Shown: in pieces, positions 27,852-33,784 of the stretch | How the letters are laid out: each line of letters opens with the position of its first letter | How positions within the stretch are numbered: the first letter of the stretch is position 1 | IMG/VR virus record: IMGVR_UViG_3300024520_000240 | Span: 1 to 36,467 of that record | Source: a virus | Length of the DNA stretch: 36,467 nt | Strand: one strand, 5' to 3' | Made by a program: the position numbers and the translations under genes | The notes under the pieces: generated by a model | Told to the model about the DNA's origin: nothing | The model's input: the letters and a program-made list of their open reading frames with translations, nothing else | Database searches by the model: none

Positions 27852-28401
27852 ACTTTATAACAATATCATTTGATTTCATACAATATAAGCGCTGTTTATT
27901 AATTAAAAATTCCCATTCTCCGTTAGGAGTATAACCAACTAAGTCTCCTTCGTTGATTTCTAGCGCTTCTAAAGAACTATTACCATATTTTAATATACCT
28001 ATTAATGAACGTTCTTTATTTAATGTTAGAGAATTAGTATCTTTTATGGGTTGAATAAAGCATCTATCACCAAAAGTATGCCAACCAGTAGAATTTTTAT
28101 ATAAATATACTTGGTCTAGTGAACAAAAGTATAAATCATTTTTAAACCACGATCTACTTTTTTTCTTCTCTCCACGCATATCATAAAAAGTTCTAAAAAT
28201 ATTTTGATGGACTATTACAATATCACCTTTTTTTATTTCAGTTTTAAAAGCTAAAGGAGTTTTAATTACTTTTGCTAATCTATTAACAAATTTCCAAGAT
28301 TCAATTTGAGTATTAACGATTACTTTTTTATCACCTACTTGAATTTCATTTTTATATTTTTCACCTAAAGGTTCTATAATAAAATCATATAAACTTTTCA
28401 T
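27796..28401 (-). CDS. Tandem GroES-like (double Cpn10) protein
   Basis: This 201-residue protein looks like two co-chaperonin folds joined head to tail. In the first (about 1-101), LYDFIIEPL is followed by a loop with KKVIVN (25-30), where GroES has its Gly-Gly-Ile-Val-Leu mobile loop, then LAKVIKTP, KKGDIVIVH (57-65) and LDQVYLY. In the second (about 110-185), GDRCFIQPIK, LIGILKYGN, EGDLVGYTPNGEWEF and LYCMKSNDIVIKY follow the same order. The end of module two lines up with this phage's own GroES: EIN-D, then a Gly turn, then (S/A)-x-DIV. The loop in module two lacks the hydrophobic tripeptide. It is coupled to the previous gene by TAATG. I infer a chaperonin cap or a virion assembly factor; fold homology is not confirmed. 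Confidence 0.55.
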   Translation of the reverse strand: MKSLYDFIIEPLGEKYKNEIQVGDKKVIVNTQIESWKFVNRLAKVIKTPLAFKTEIKKGDIVIVHQNIFRTFYDMRGEKKKSRSWFKNDLYFCSLDQVYLYKNSTGWHTFGDRCFIQPIKDTNSLTLNKERSLIGILKYGNSSLEALEINEGDLVGYTPNGEWEFLINKQRLYCMKSNDIVIKYEHQGNEEKYNPSWAHSS

Positions 28402-28628
28402 TAATATTCTAAATCATATTCAACTGATATCGCCATATGAGAATTAAATTTTTTCCATGGTAATACTTCGTTGTTTTTTTTAATATAAATATTATAAGAA
28501 TTATCAGCCTCTTCAAATAAAATATGAGAAATCATATGACCGCCATACACTTGTTGCCCTAAAGCATAGTGCATAGCGTCATTTTTATAATCAGATCCAA
28601 TACTGATCTTTCTAATATTATTTGTCAC
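28401..28628 (-). CDS. Small conserved-looking protein with a GTG start
   Basis: This is a 75-residue protein (NNIRKISIGSDYKNDAMHY, then ALGQQVYGGHMISHILF, ending VEYDLEY). It appears to alternate helix and strand and has no membrane segment. Its start is a GTG within the last codons of the 97-residue gene (11-base overlap), the only non-ATG start I noticed. The purine block encoded by the poly-Glu tail lies just upstream and could act as a ribosome landing site. Its stop shares a base with the start of the tandem GroES-like gene, so the two products may work together. I recall similar proteins in marine phages but know of no function. Confidence 0.62.
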   Translation of the reverse strand: MTNNIRKISIGSDYKNDAMHYALGQQVYGGHMISHILFEEADNSYNIYIKKNNEVLPWKKFNSHMAISVEYDLEY

Positions 28629-28911
28629 CCTTTTTTTCTTCTCCTTCTCCTTCTTCTTCTTCTTTTTCTATTGGAGTATACTCACCTGTTTGTAGATTTA
28701 TATTTACTGAGCCGTATTCTTCTTCTAATTCCTTTTTCATGTCTTCCATTTCTTTTGAAAAACCTTCAAACACACGTTTAACTCCTTCTTTCTGTACTTC
28801 CAATACCCCAATACGATGTAATGCATCAGTAATTTGATTTTGTTTAGTAGTTATATTCGATAATTGTTCCTCAGTAAGTTTATTTACTGTTTTTTCTTCT
28901 TTTTTTGTCAT
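28618..28911 (-). CDS. Small coiled-coil protein with poly-Glu tail
   Basis: This 97-residue protein is dominated by a long helix (about 12-65: LTEEQLSNITTKQNQITDAL, then EVQKEGVKRVFEGFSKEMED) with heptad-like spacing. A short beta segment follows (YGSVNINLQTGEYT), then a Glu/Gly/Lys-rich tail. A helix followed by a beta hairpin is vaguely prefoldin-like, but I would not name it so. Helical proteins with the same SVNINLQTGEY ending occur in phages of Bacteroidota as far as I recall. It starts the four-gene block that leads into the terminase. The 59-base leader contains only an AT-rich weak hairpin and an A-run before the ATG. Confidence 0.6.
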   Translation of the reverse strand: MTKKEEKTVNKLTEEQLSNITTKQNQITDALHRIGVLEVQKEGVKRVFEGFSKEMEDMKKELEEEYGSVNINLQTGEYTPIEKEEEEGEGEEKKGDK

Positions 28912-28970
28912 TTTTTTTAATTTAACTTGATTAATAATTCTATTTATATAGTTACACGTAAAAAAGTAAT

Positions 28971-29525
28971 TTACGTCTCATTTCTCATTGCTATAAAACC
29001 ACCTGCTGTACTAGTGTTTAATACGTAATCTACGTATACAGGTAGTACGCTTCCAGCTTGTACATCGTCGAATGTTACTGCATCACCAACTACTGGTAAT
29101 AAACTTCTTACATCATCTACATTTAAAGTAGCGTTACCACCACCACCGCTAACAGTTATAGTGTCGTTTAATTTATAGTCTGTTCCTGCAGCCGCGATAG
29201 TTAAACTCGTAATAACACCCCCGGTAACAGTTGTAGTAACTGTTAAACCTGTACCATTACCATCAGTTGTTGTGGCAACTCCTACTGCGCCTGTATACCC
29301 TGTACCACCATCACTTATAGTTAAACTTGTTACTGTGTTTTGAGCACCTAGTGTTCCGGCTACAATAACAACTGCTGTTTGAGCGCCAGTACTGTCACCC
29401 ACATAAATAGCAGAACCTGCTAAATATGTACCAAGCGTCCCAGTTTGATTCATAAATTCCCATGCAGGAATTCCATCAATGGTAGCTGATCCAGATATTG
29501 CTAAAGCTTTTCCAAAATATCCCAT
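28971..29525 (-). CDS. Glycine/threonine-rich beta virion protein
   Basis: This 184-residue protein is nearly free of charged side chains in its centre. Residues about 64-135 hold two imperfect copies of a beta unit: VTSLTISDGGTGYTGAVGV with GNGTGLTV, then ITSLTIAAAGTDYKLNDTIT with GGGGNATLNV. This style of repeat is common in phage decoration and fibre proteins. The N-terminal SGSATIDGIPAWEF and C-terminal VYVDYVLNTSTAGGFIAMRN frames suggest a compact structural protein. I infer a head decoration or fibre-like role. Its base composition is less A+T-rich than its neighbours, hinting at high expression. Confidence 0.58.
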   Translation of the reverse strand: MGYFGKALAISGSATIDGIPAWEFMNQTGTLGTYLAGSAIYVGDSTGAQTAVVIVAGTLGAQNTVTSLTISDGGTGYTGAVGVATTTDGNGTGLTVTTTVTGGVITSLTIAAAGTDYKLNDTITVSGGGGNATLNVDDVRSLLPVVGDAVTFDDVQAGSVLPVYVDYVLNTSTAGGFIAMRNET

Positions 29526-29550
29526 TTTAATTTTTTTTTATTGTTAATTA

Positions 29551-30009
29551 TTATTTTTGTTTATAAATACTAGTTGCTTTTTCAGTTGTGCGTCCGCCGA
29601 AATAGGCTAAAACGACGGCCATCATGACCTTTTCAAAAGTATCATTCCATGTACTATTTATATGGAATGGTATACTTTCTACACTATCTAAAATACCAGC
29701 TAGTGAAAATATACATATACACCATACTAATACTAGTGGGCGTACGTTTTTCGACATCCACGAATCGGACATAGAATCTGCTTCCCATCTAGTTGTGATA
29801 GCTTCTAGTTCTTTGTTTTGTTGGTCATATATTAATTGTTGCAGTTTAATTTTATCTTCTGCACTTACACCAGATTTGGTGATTTCTGCTATAGCTTCTT
29901 TTGGTGATGTTACACCTTGTAATATATTACCCAAAGTAGGGTTAATAATAGAAGCAGCACCGAATAATAGTTGTCCAACGGTTGTTTCTTTAAATTTCTT
30001 TTTTGCCAT
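29551..30009 (-). CDS. Holin-like membrane protein (GTA_holin_3TM-type)
   Basis: This 152-residue protein has an amphipathic N-terminal region (about 10-32). A W-x(8)-W-x(5)-RP block follows (Trp75, Trp84, Arg90-Pro91), leading into a membrane helix at 91-108 (PLVLVWCICIFSLAGIL). After a short extracytoplasmic loop (PFHINSTWNDTF) a second membrane helix spans about 126-138 and runs into GGRTTEKA. The D-S-W...RPL signature and the GGRT(T)EK end are typical of the small holins called GTA_holin_3TM, also found in many marine phages. It would permeabilize the inner membrane for lysis. It is coupled by TAATG to the HExxH peptidase gene before it, which may be part of the lysis cassette. Confidence 0.7.
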   Translation of the reverse strand: MAKKKFKETTVGQLLFGAASIINPTLGNILQGVTSPKEAIAEITKSGVSAEDKIKLQQLIYDQQNKELEAITTRWEADSMSDSWMSKNVRPLVLVWCICIFSLAGILDSVESIPFHINSTWNDTFEKVMMAVVLAYFGGRTTEKATSIYKQK

Positions 30010-30317
30010 TATGATCTTTTATATGCTTCCAGTTCCCATGGAAGATTTTTTGCGCCTTCTTTCATTTTAGATCTTGGATAAGTTTTTCCTTTCCAATATA
30101 CATTTTCTTCATCGTAATTTAAATCACCACGTTTCATTTGTTCTATATGAATTTTTTCATGTGCTACAATCTCATCTATTTGATGTGGATCCATATCTTT
30201 ATTTACAATAATAGTTCCATTATTATTAGCTTTGCCAGCAACTCCATCTTCCATATCAACATGGTAAACAGGAACATTATCCGTAGAATACGGGGGATTA
30301 CTTAGTTTAAAAGCCAT
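30009..30317 (-). CDS. Small HExxH metallopeptidase-like protein
   Basis: This 102-residue protein contains HEKIH at 53-57, a zinc-peptidase HExxH motif, in the context DEIVAHEKIHIEQMKRGDL. Glu95 or Glu97 (PWELEAY) is a likely third zinc ligand, about 40 residues later. The N-terminal half forms a short beta sheet (YHVDME, GTIIVNKDM). This is the minimal zincin plan. No signal peptide is visible, so if it acts on the cell wall it would need the holin encoded next, with which it shares the TAATG junction. Possible roles are lysis endopeptidase or virion-maturation protease; the sequence does not decide. Confidence 0.68.
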   Translation of the reverse strand: MAFKLSNPPYSTDNVPVYHVDMEDGVAGKANNNGTIIVNKDMDPHQIDEIVAHEKIHIEQMKRGDLNYDEENVYWKGKTYPRSKMKEGAKNLPWELEAYKRS

Positions 30318-30318
30318 A

Positions 30319-30474
30319 TTAGTTTTTTGAAGGGAACATTTTGTTTAAGATAGTTTTTCTTTTATTACATCCGCAAGGGACATTAGTCGCGGTTGATATA
30401 GTATCAACTACAGACTTAATGCCCGTTGCTTTTGTAATGTTTTCAATTCTATCGCCAAGTCCTCTTGGTTTCAT
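30319..30474 (-). CDS. 51-residue Cys-Gly-Cys protein
   Basis: An ATG at 30474 opens a 51-residue frame ending with TAA at 30321-30319, which fills the otherwise empty gap between two genes. It reads KPRGLGDRIENITKATGIKS, VVDTISTATNVPCGC, then NKRKTILNKMFPSKN. The CGC at 34-36 followed by a basic helix and a FP motif near the end is a pattern I recall from very small proteins of marine phages; it might bind a metal or DNA. The next gene begins two bases after its stop. The strong amino acid patterning and the exact fit to the gap argue that it is real. Function unknown. Confidence 0.66.
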   Translation of the reverse strand: MKPRGLGDRIENITKATGIKSVVDTISTATNVPCGCNKRKTILNKMFPSKN

Positions 30475-30483
30475 AGATCAGTG

Positions 30484-30834
30484 TTATGCAGTAAATGCTA
30501 CAGATCTCCAATACATTTGAACTGGAGTAGCTGCTTTATCTTTACCTAGTTGAACAGTTGAAGCAACCCCGCCAGGATTAGCTGTCATAGCTGATACAAG
30601 TGCATCATATACTGTATCTCCAGTTGCTATAGTTGGAGCTGCTGCCCCGCCTGAATCAGTTGAAGGAGTACATGTCCATTTTTGAGTTGCTGCATGAGCA
30701 CCAACACAATGAATATCTAATACATTATTAGCTTGTACAACTACCCCTGTTATATCATCTAGAGGAATAAGTACAGATGACGGTGCATTAGCAACGTCAG
30801 TTGCAGTAATTTTAAATTTAATAAATCTTGCCAT
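30484..30834 (-). CDS. Small virion-like beta protein
   Basis: This 116-residue protein is rich in Ala, Thr and Val (ARFIKFKITATDVANAPSSV, LIPLDDITGVVVQANNVLDI, then TGDTVYDALVSAM). It ends in a short strand (VQMYWRSVAF). There is no membrane segment or signal peptide. The N-terminal ARFIKF is a start I associate with small structural proteins of marine phages. It has the longest untranslated leader among the small genes (30835-30915), with an unstructured ACA-rich run just before its ATG, which points to strong translation. I infer a minor capsid or decoration protein, without proof. Confidence 0.6.
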   Translation of the reverse strand: MARFIKFKITATDVANAPSSVLIPLDDITGVVVQANNVLDIHCVGAHAATQKWTCTPSTDSGGAAAPTIATGDTVYDALVSAMTANPGGVASTVQLGKDKAATPVQMYWRSVAFTA

Positions 30835-30915
30835 TTTGTTTTTGTTTTTGTTGTTGTTAATGGTTTTGTTTGACTCGAGTTTTAAACAGTTCTCGCACTG
30901 TTATATTTACGCGGT
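30835..30915 (-). promoter_or_regulatory. Structured leader with an ACAAC-rich start region
   Basis: The 81-base gap carries, on the transcribed strand, a 6-bp hairpin AACAGT/ACTGTT with loop GCGAGA (30885-30902). An 8-base palindrome ACTCGAGT (30873-30880) follows, whose CTCG could pair with the CGAG in the loop as a small pseudoknot. After that comes an unstructured run CATTAACAACAACAAAAACA up to the ATG. ACA-rich leaders can enhance initiation when no Shine-Dalgarno is present. I see no clear promoter match. The pseudoknot is a hypothesis from pairing alone. Confidence 0.35.
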
Positions 30916-31164
30916 TTATTGCCAGCCTTTTTTAGCTAATTCAGCATCCACTTTGTCTTGTTCTATATTGTCTTCTTCAACTCGTTCTCCAAATGTTTTC
31001 TTAGGTGTATCGCCTCCGATTTCACTGTGTAAAGGAGATCCTCCACTCATTCTTGATTGACTAGCGTGTTTAGACATCCATGATCCACCTCTTCCTCCAC
31101 TAGCATCTTTTGCTACTGGATTATCGTGAAGTAAATCATATTTTTCTTGCTTATTTGATTCCAT
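30916..31164 (-). CDS. Small protein with SPL motif
   Basis: This 82-residue hydrophilic protein is rich in Gly, Ser, Lys and Asp. It contains GGSPLHSEIGG near residues 41-51, one of the Ser-Pro-Leu motifs shared by this gene cluster, and a preceding GGRGGSWMSKHASQSRMSG stretch. The C-terminal 25 residues (GERVEEDNIEQDKVDAELAK) look helical. There is no membrane segment or known domain. It is the last gene of the small-protein cassette before the structured leader. I would expect a virion-associated or assembly-linked peptide carrier, but that is a guess. Confidence 0.55.
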   Translation of the reverse strand: MESNKQEKYDLLHDNPVAKDASGGRGGSWMSKHASQSRMSGGSPLHSEIGGDTPKKTFGERVEEDNIEQDKVDAELAKKGWQ

Positions 31165-31189
31165 GTTTTAGTTATTTATTTATTATTAA

Positions 31190-31687
31190 TTAATTTTTTA
31201 TTGCTTCTGGGAAACAATTACCAAAACCGCCTGGTAAACAATCTCCTAGTTCTTTAGATTTAGGTTTTTTATTAGTTATTTTTGGTTTTCTATATATTCC
31301 AATAGCTGGTTGATCAGGATTCCATCCACCACGTATCTCACCAACTTTAATCTTAGAGGCTTTACTTATAACTTTATCAGTATCTTTTTTAAACTTTTCT
31401 ACAATCCCTGTAGTTACTTGTTTAGCTGGTGAACCATGATGTTCTTTATCATACTTCATGTCTCCTTCTAATTTAGATATATGTTTTTCATCAGCAGTTT
31501 GATTTTCATCTTTATATTTACCACCAGATTTTTGATCGTCTAGTACATCTCTTTTAAGATAATCTATATGTGCAGCATCATCTCTTTCAGATGCTTTATA
31601 ATCTTCTTTAGTAACTTTTGTGTGGGCATGGTCTCTTGACCATTTCGCGTTACCACTATATTCCCCGTAATGTCCTTTATGTCCCAT
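31190..31687 (-). CDS. Lys/Asp/His-rich small protein with SPA motif and C-terminal Cys pair
   Basis: This 165-residue, very hydrophilic protein has many His, Lys and Asp residues (HYGEYSGNAKWSRDHAHTKV, DKEHHGSPAKQVTTGIVEKF). HHGSPAKQ near residue 84-91 belongs to the Ser-Pro motif series of this cassette. The C-terminus GDCLPGGFGNCFPEAIKN contains two cysteines nine residues apart, which suggests a disulfide or metal site. No transmembrane segment is seen. Its low sequence complexity suggests a largely disordered protein. I do not recognise a family. Confidence 0.55.
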   Translation of the reverse strand: MGHKGHYGEYSGNAKWSRDHAHTKVTKEDYKASERDDAAHIDYLKRDVLDDQKSGGKYKDENQTADEKHISKLEGDMKYDKEHHGSPAKQVTTGIVEKFKKDTDKVISKASKIKVGEIRGGWNPDQPAIGIYRKPKITNKKPKSKELGDCLPGGFGNCFPEAIKN

Positions 31688-31705
31688 TTTAGTTTATTTG
31701 TTTAT

Positions 31706-32257
31706 TTATTCACATTCTCCCGTAGCGGAATTATATTTTTGTGTTCCTGGGCATCTTATATTTGCATCTGGATAATCTATCTCATAATCGGCTTGAGTAT
31801 AATCTGGATCATCTTTAACTCTTTTTAAATCTGCTTTTTGCTTTGCTTTTTTTGCTTTTTTAGTTTTAGCATCAGTAATAGCTAGACTTGCTGTAGTCAT
31901 AGAATCAAAAACTTTATTCCACATATGTGCAGTGGGTGGATTAGGATCTACCATATCACTTGCATCTACATAACCATGTAAAGGTGATTTCATTTCTATT
32001 GCTGAAGCTCGAGCCGCATCTTCATCTTCTTTCACTTGAGTATCTTCTTCTTCAGTTCTTGTAGTACTAGGATCATTATGTGATTCTACTAAGTGTTTTC
32101 TTTGTCTTTGTAGATCTGCTAGATAATCATAATCTTTACTACCCTGCGCATCATATGAATCTGCTTTAGCTATTTTTTTGTCTAATTTTTTTAATTTCCC
32201 TCCATGACTTCTCAAAGGTGATTTAGCCATAAATTTATTTTGAAATGGTGAGTTCAT
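31706..32257 (-). CDS. Small protein with three SPL/SPF motifs and Cys tail
   Basis: This 183-residue, strongly charged protein has NSPFQNKF at residues 2-9, AKSPLRSH near 11-18, and MKSPLHGY near residue 89-96. That makes three copies of the short motif that recurs in neighbouring genes. A long Lys/Ala/Asp-rich helix occurs near 120-150 (TDAKTKKAKKAKQKADLKRV). The C-terminus RCPGTQKYNSATGECE is a Cys-x(12)-Cys loop like small disulfide or chitin-binding-type tails, though I would not call it a domain. No membrane segment is seen. Probably disordered except for helices. Function unknown. Confidence 0.58.
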   Translation of the reverse strand: MNSPFQNKFMAKSPLRSHGGKLKKLDKKIAKADSYDAQGSKDYDYLADLQRQRKHLVESHNDPSTTRTEEEDTQVKEDEDAARASAIEMKSPLHGYVDASDMVDPNPPTAHMWNKVFDSMTTASLAITDAKTKKAKKAKQKADLKRVKDDPDYTQADYEIDYPDANIRCPGTQKYNSATGECE

Positions 32258-32259
32258 AA

Positions 32260-32493
32260 TTATTTATTTTTACATCCAAAATTTTCAGCATATTGAGCCA
32301 TAGGAATTACAGGTCTACCATCTTGTTTTGAATTTTCATATTTACCTTTATTTGCTAATACTGCAGATGCAGCGCTACAAGCGTCTTCAAATCCGTTAGA
32401 TTTTGCCCAAGCAGTAAAATCTCCTTTATGAGATTCTTTTATTTCCGGAAAAGGTTTCTTTAAAAAGGGACTATTATATTGTGCGTATCCCAT
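32260..32493 (-). CDS. Small protein with NSPF motif and Cys-Lys-Asn-Lys end
   Basis: This 77-residue protein starts MGYAQYNSPFLKKPFPEIK, sharing the NSPF-x-x-K form with the next gene. The middle (DFTAWAKSNGFEDACSAASAVLAN) looks helical. The end GRPVIPMAQYAENFGCKNK resembles the end of the 73-residue protein encoded before it, where GRP is followed by LPITECAKVYNK. Both end with an Asn-Lys, a Cys close to the end, and an IP or LP before a polar helix, so the two may be diverged relatives. The gap to the next gene is two bases. Confidence 0.55.
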   Translation of the reverse strand: MGYAQYNSPFLKKPFPEIKESHKGDFTAWAKSNGFEDACSAASAVLANKGKYENSKQDGRPVIPMAQYAENFGCKNK

Positions 32494-32496
32494 GAT

Positions 32497-32718
32497 TTAT
32501 TTATTATATACTTTAGCACATTCAGTTATAGGAAGTGATTTGTAAGATAATGGTGCTTGCAGTATCTTCATTCCTGTTATACCAGAGCTAGAACCTTGAC
32601 CATGAGGTCTACCTTCTTGATCTAAAGGACCATCCCATATATGAGATTCTCCTACTATACCAACTTTACTTCCTGGTTTTAATCTTTCCATTGCTGGATC
32701 GTATTTGTTATTATGCAT
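32497..32718 (-). CDS. Small protein with C-terminal Cys motif
   Basis: This 73-residue protein is Gly- and Pro-rich: a short N-terminal KYDPAMERLKPGSKVGIVG, then WDGPLDQEGRPHGQGSSSG, then GMKILQAPLSYKSLPITECA and a KVYNK end. The first part is a possible beta strand pair. It carries GPL and APL but no strict Ser-Pro-Leu, so it is a weaker member of the cassette. Its C-terminus resembles that of the next gene's product. It is separated from the next gene by three bases. No family recognised. Confidence 0.5.
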   Translation of the reverse strand: MHNNKYDPAMERLKPGSKVGIVGESHIWDGPLDQEGRPHGQGSSSGITGMKILQAPLSYKSLPITECAKVYNK

Positions 32719-32729
32719 AATTATTAGTT

Positions 32730-33344
32730 TTATTTATTAATATCATATTCTGTTCCACCTGCGCCATCATCTCCTGATGTTGGATCGTATGGAGGATTTG
32801 GTGGTTTATAAGCTGTTAAATCTCCTCTTATTTCTTTATCAGAATATCCAAATTTTTTTAATGCTTTTTCTTTTAAAGATCTTGTATTATAAGCCGTACC
32901 TACATTTACAGCATATTTATCATTAACAGAAGCAACTTTATGCCAATCGGCTTCAGAATATAAAGGTTCTTCTTCATTATTATTTACTGGAGATAAGTGT
33001 TTTTCTAATACCATCATACCAGAACCACCTACAGCGGCTTGTCTAGCATTAGTGTTTCCAAATATTCCTTCTGCTGCTGTTACGGTTCCATCATCAAATT
33101 GAGTTGAAGCGTCTGCTATCATTCCGCCTCTGGATCCTATACCTGCTACTGAACCACCTCTAGCATCAACAACTTCTGGGAGTGGAGTTGGATCTACCCA
33201 GTTTTTTGGATTGTAGATTCTTGTTCCCTGTGCTGTCAATAAATTACCAGCAGCGGCACCTTGCATGCCTCCACCAAAAGTTCCTGTTCCCATACCATAC
33301 CCCATTGGGACTTGAAATTTTAATGGTGATTTTTTATTTTTCAT
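32730..33344 (-). CDS. Small protein with N-terminal SPL motif, probably virion-associated
   Basis: This 204-residue protein begins MKNKKSPLKFQVP, a basic Ser-Pro-Leu start. A Gly/Met/Ala-rich stretch follows (GYGMGTGTFGGGMQGAAAG), then low-complexity loops. A SPVNNNEEEP segment occurs near residue 117. The C-terminal third contains a helical SLKEKALKKFGYSDKEIRG and a Pro/Gly-rich end. The ATG overlaps the stop of the wHTH-like gene by four bases (ATGA). No membrane segment or known domain is seen. It leads the six-gene cassette of small Ser-Pro-motif proteins. Function unknown. Confidence 0.56.
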   Translation of the reverse strand: MKNKKSPLKFQVPMGYGMGTGTFGGGMQGAAAGNLLTAQGTRIYNPKNWVDPTPLPEVVDARGGSVAGIGSRGGMIADASTQFDDGTVTAAEGIFGNTNARQAAVGGSGMMVLEKHLSPVNNNEEEPLYSEADWHKVASVNDKYAVNVGTAYNTRSLKEKALKKFGYSDKEIRGDLTAYKPPNPPYDPTSGDDGAGGTEYDINK

Positions 33345-33784
33345 CTTTGTTTATCTTTGTTTACGTTATAAATAGCTGTTGTCATTACTTTATCTGTATA
33401 AGTGGTGCCTGCTATTAATTTATTTCTTCTTTCGCTTGTAGGTATATCATCATATCCTAACATGATTCTATACATTCTACTTATTAATTGTTTACCTTTA
33501 AAAGATAAAGTATAAATATTATATTTTTGTGTAGTTCTATTTCTGTTTCTCCAAATCTTTATCCATTCATTTTGAATTAATTTACTCCATCTTCTATTAT
33601 TCCAACTAAAAGTATATGCTCCTGCTTCAAAATCTTTTTTAGTAAATAAATCAATACAATCTAAATAAATCAATAGTTCTAATTCTGCATCAGTTAAATC
33701 ATTGTTTTTACACGCCCATTTTCTAATGATTCTATAATGTTTCATTAGATTTAATTCTTTAATATCGCCAGCTTTTAATTTCAT
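33341..33784 (-). CDS. Winged-helix-like DNA-binding protein
   Basis: This 147-residue protein looks like a MarR-type winged helix. Helices HYRIIRKWACKNN and LTDAELELLIYLDCID are followed by FTKKDFE, a recognition-like helix RRWSKLIQNEWIKIWR, then the wing strand QKYNIYTLSFKG and a long helix KQLISRMYRIMLGYDDI. In MarR family members this order (helix, helix, recognition helix, beta wing) binds operator DNA. The remaining tail is variable. It is coupled to groES by ATGA and to the next gene by ATGA. A role as late regulator is inferred from fold only; it could be a non-DNA-binding wHTH. Confidence 0.6.
   Translation of the reverse strand: MKLKAGDIKELNLMKHYRIIRKWACKNNDLTDAELELLIYLDCIDLFTKKDFEAGAYTFSWNNRRWSKLIQNEWIKIWRNRNRTTQKYNIYTLSFKGKQLISRMYRIMLGYDDIPTSERRNKLIAGTTYTDKVMTTAIYNVNKDKQR

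Noticed and set aside
28956-28976. ACGTAAA/TTTACGT inverted repeat at the end of the 184-residue gene
   Set aside because: Low-GC stem overlapping a stop codon, easily expected by chance in AT-rich DNA, no terminator U run.
29551-30009. Gene transfer agent because of the GTA_holin_3TM-like protein
   Set aside because: That holin family is common in ordinary phages; chaperonins, giant polyvalent protein and podoviral gene order do not fit a gene transfer agent.
29624-30070. Plus-strand open frame of 148 codons opposite the holin and peptidase genes
   Set aside because: Both opposite genes have recognisable motifs (HEKIH, RP plus membrane helices); this frame is a shadow.
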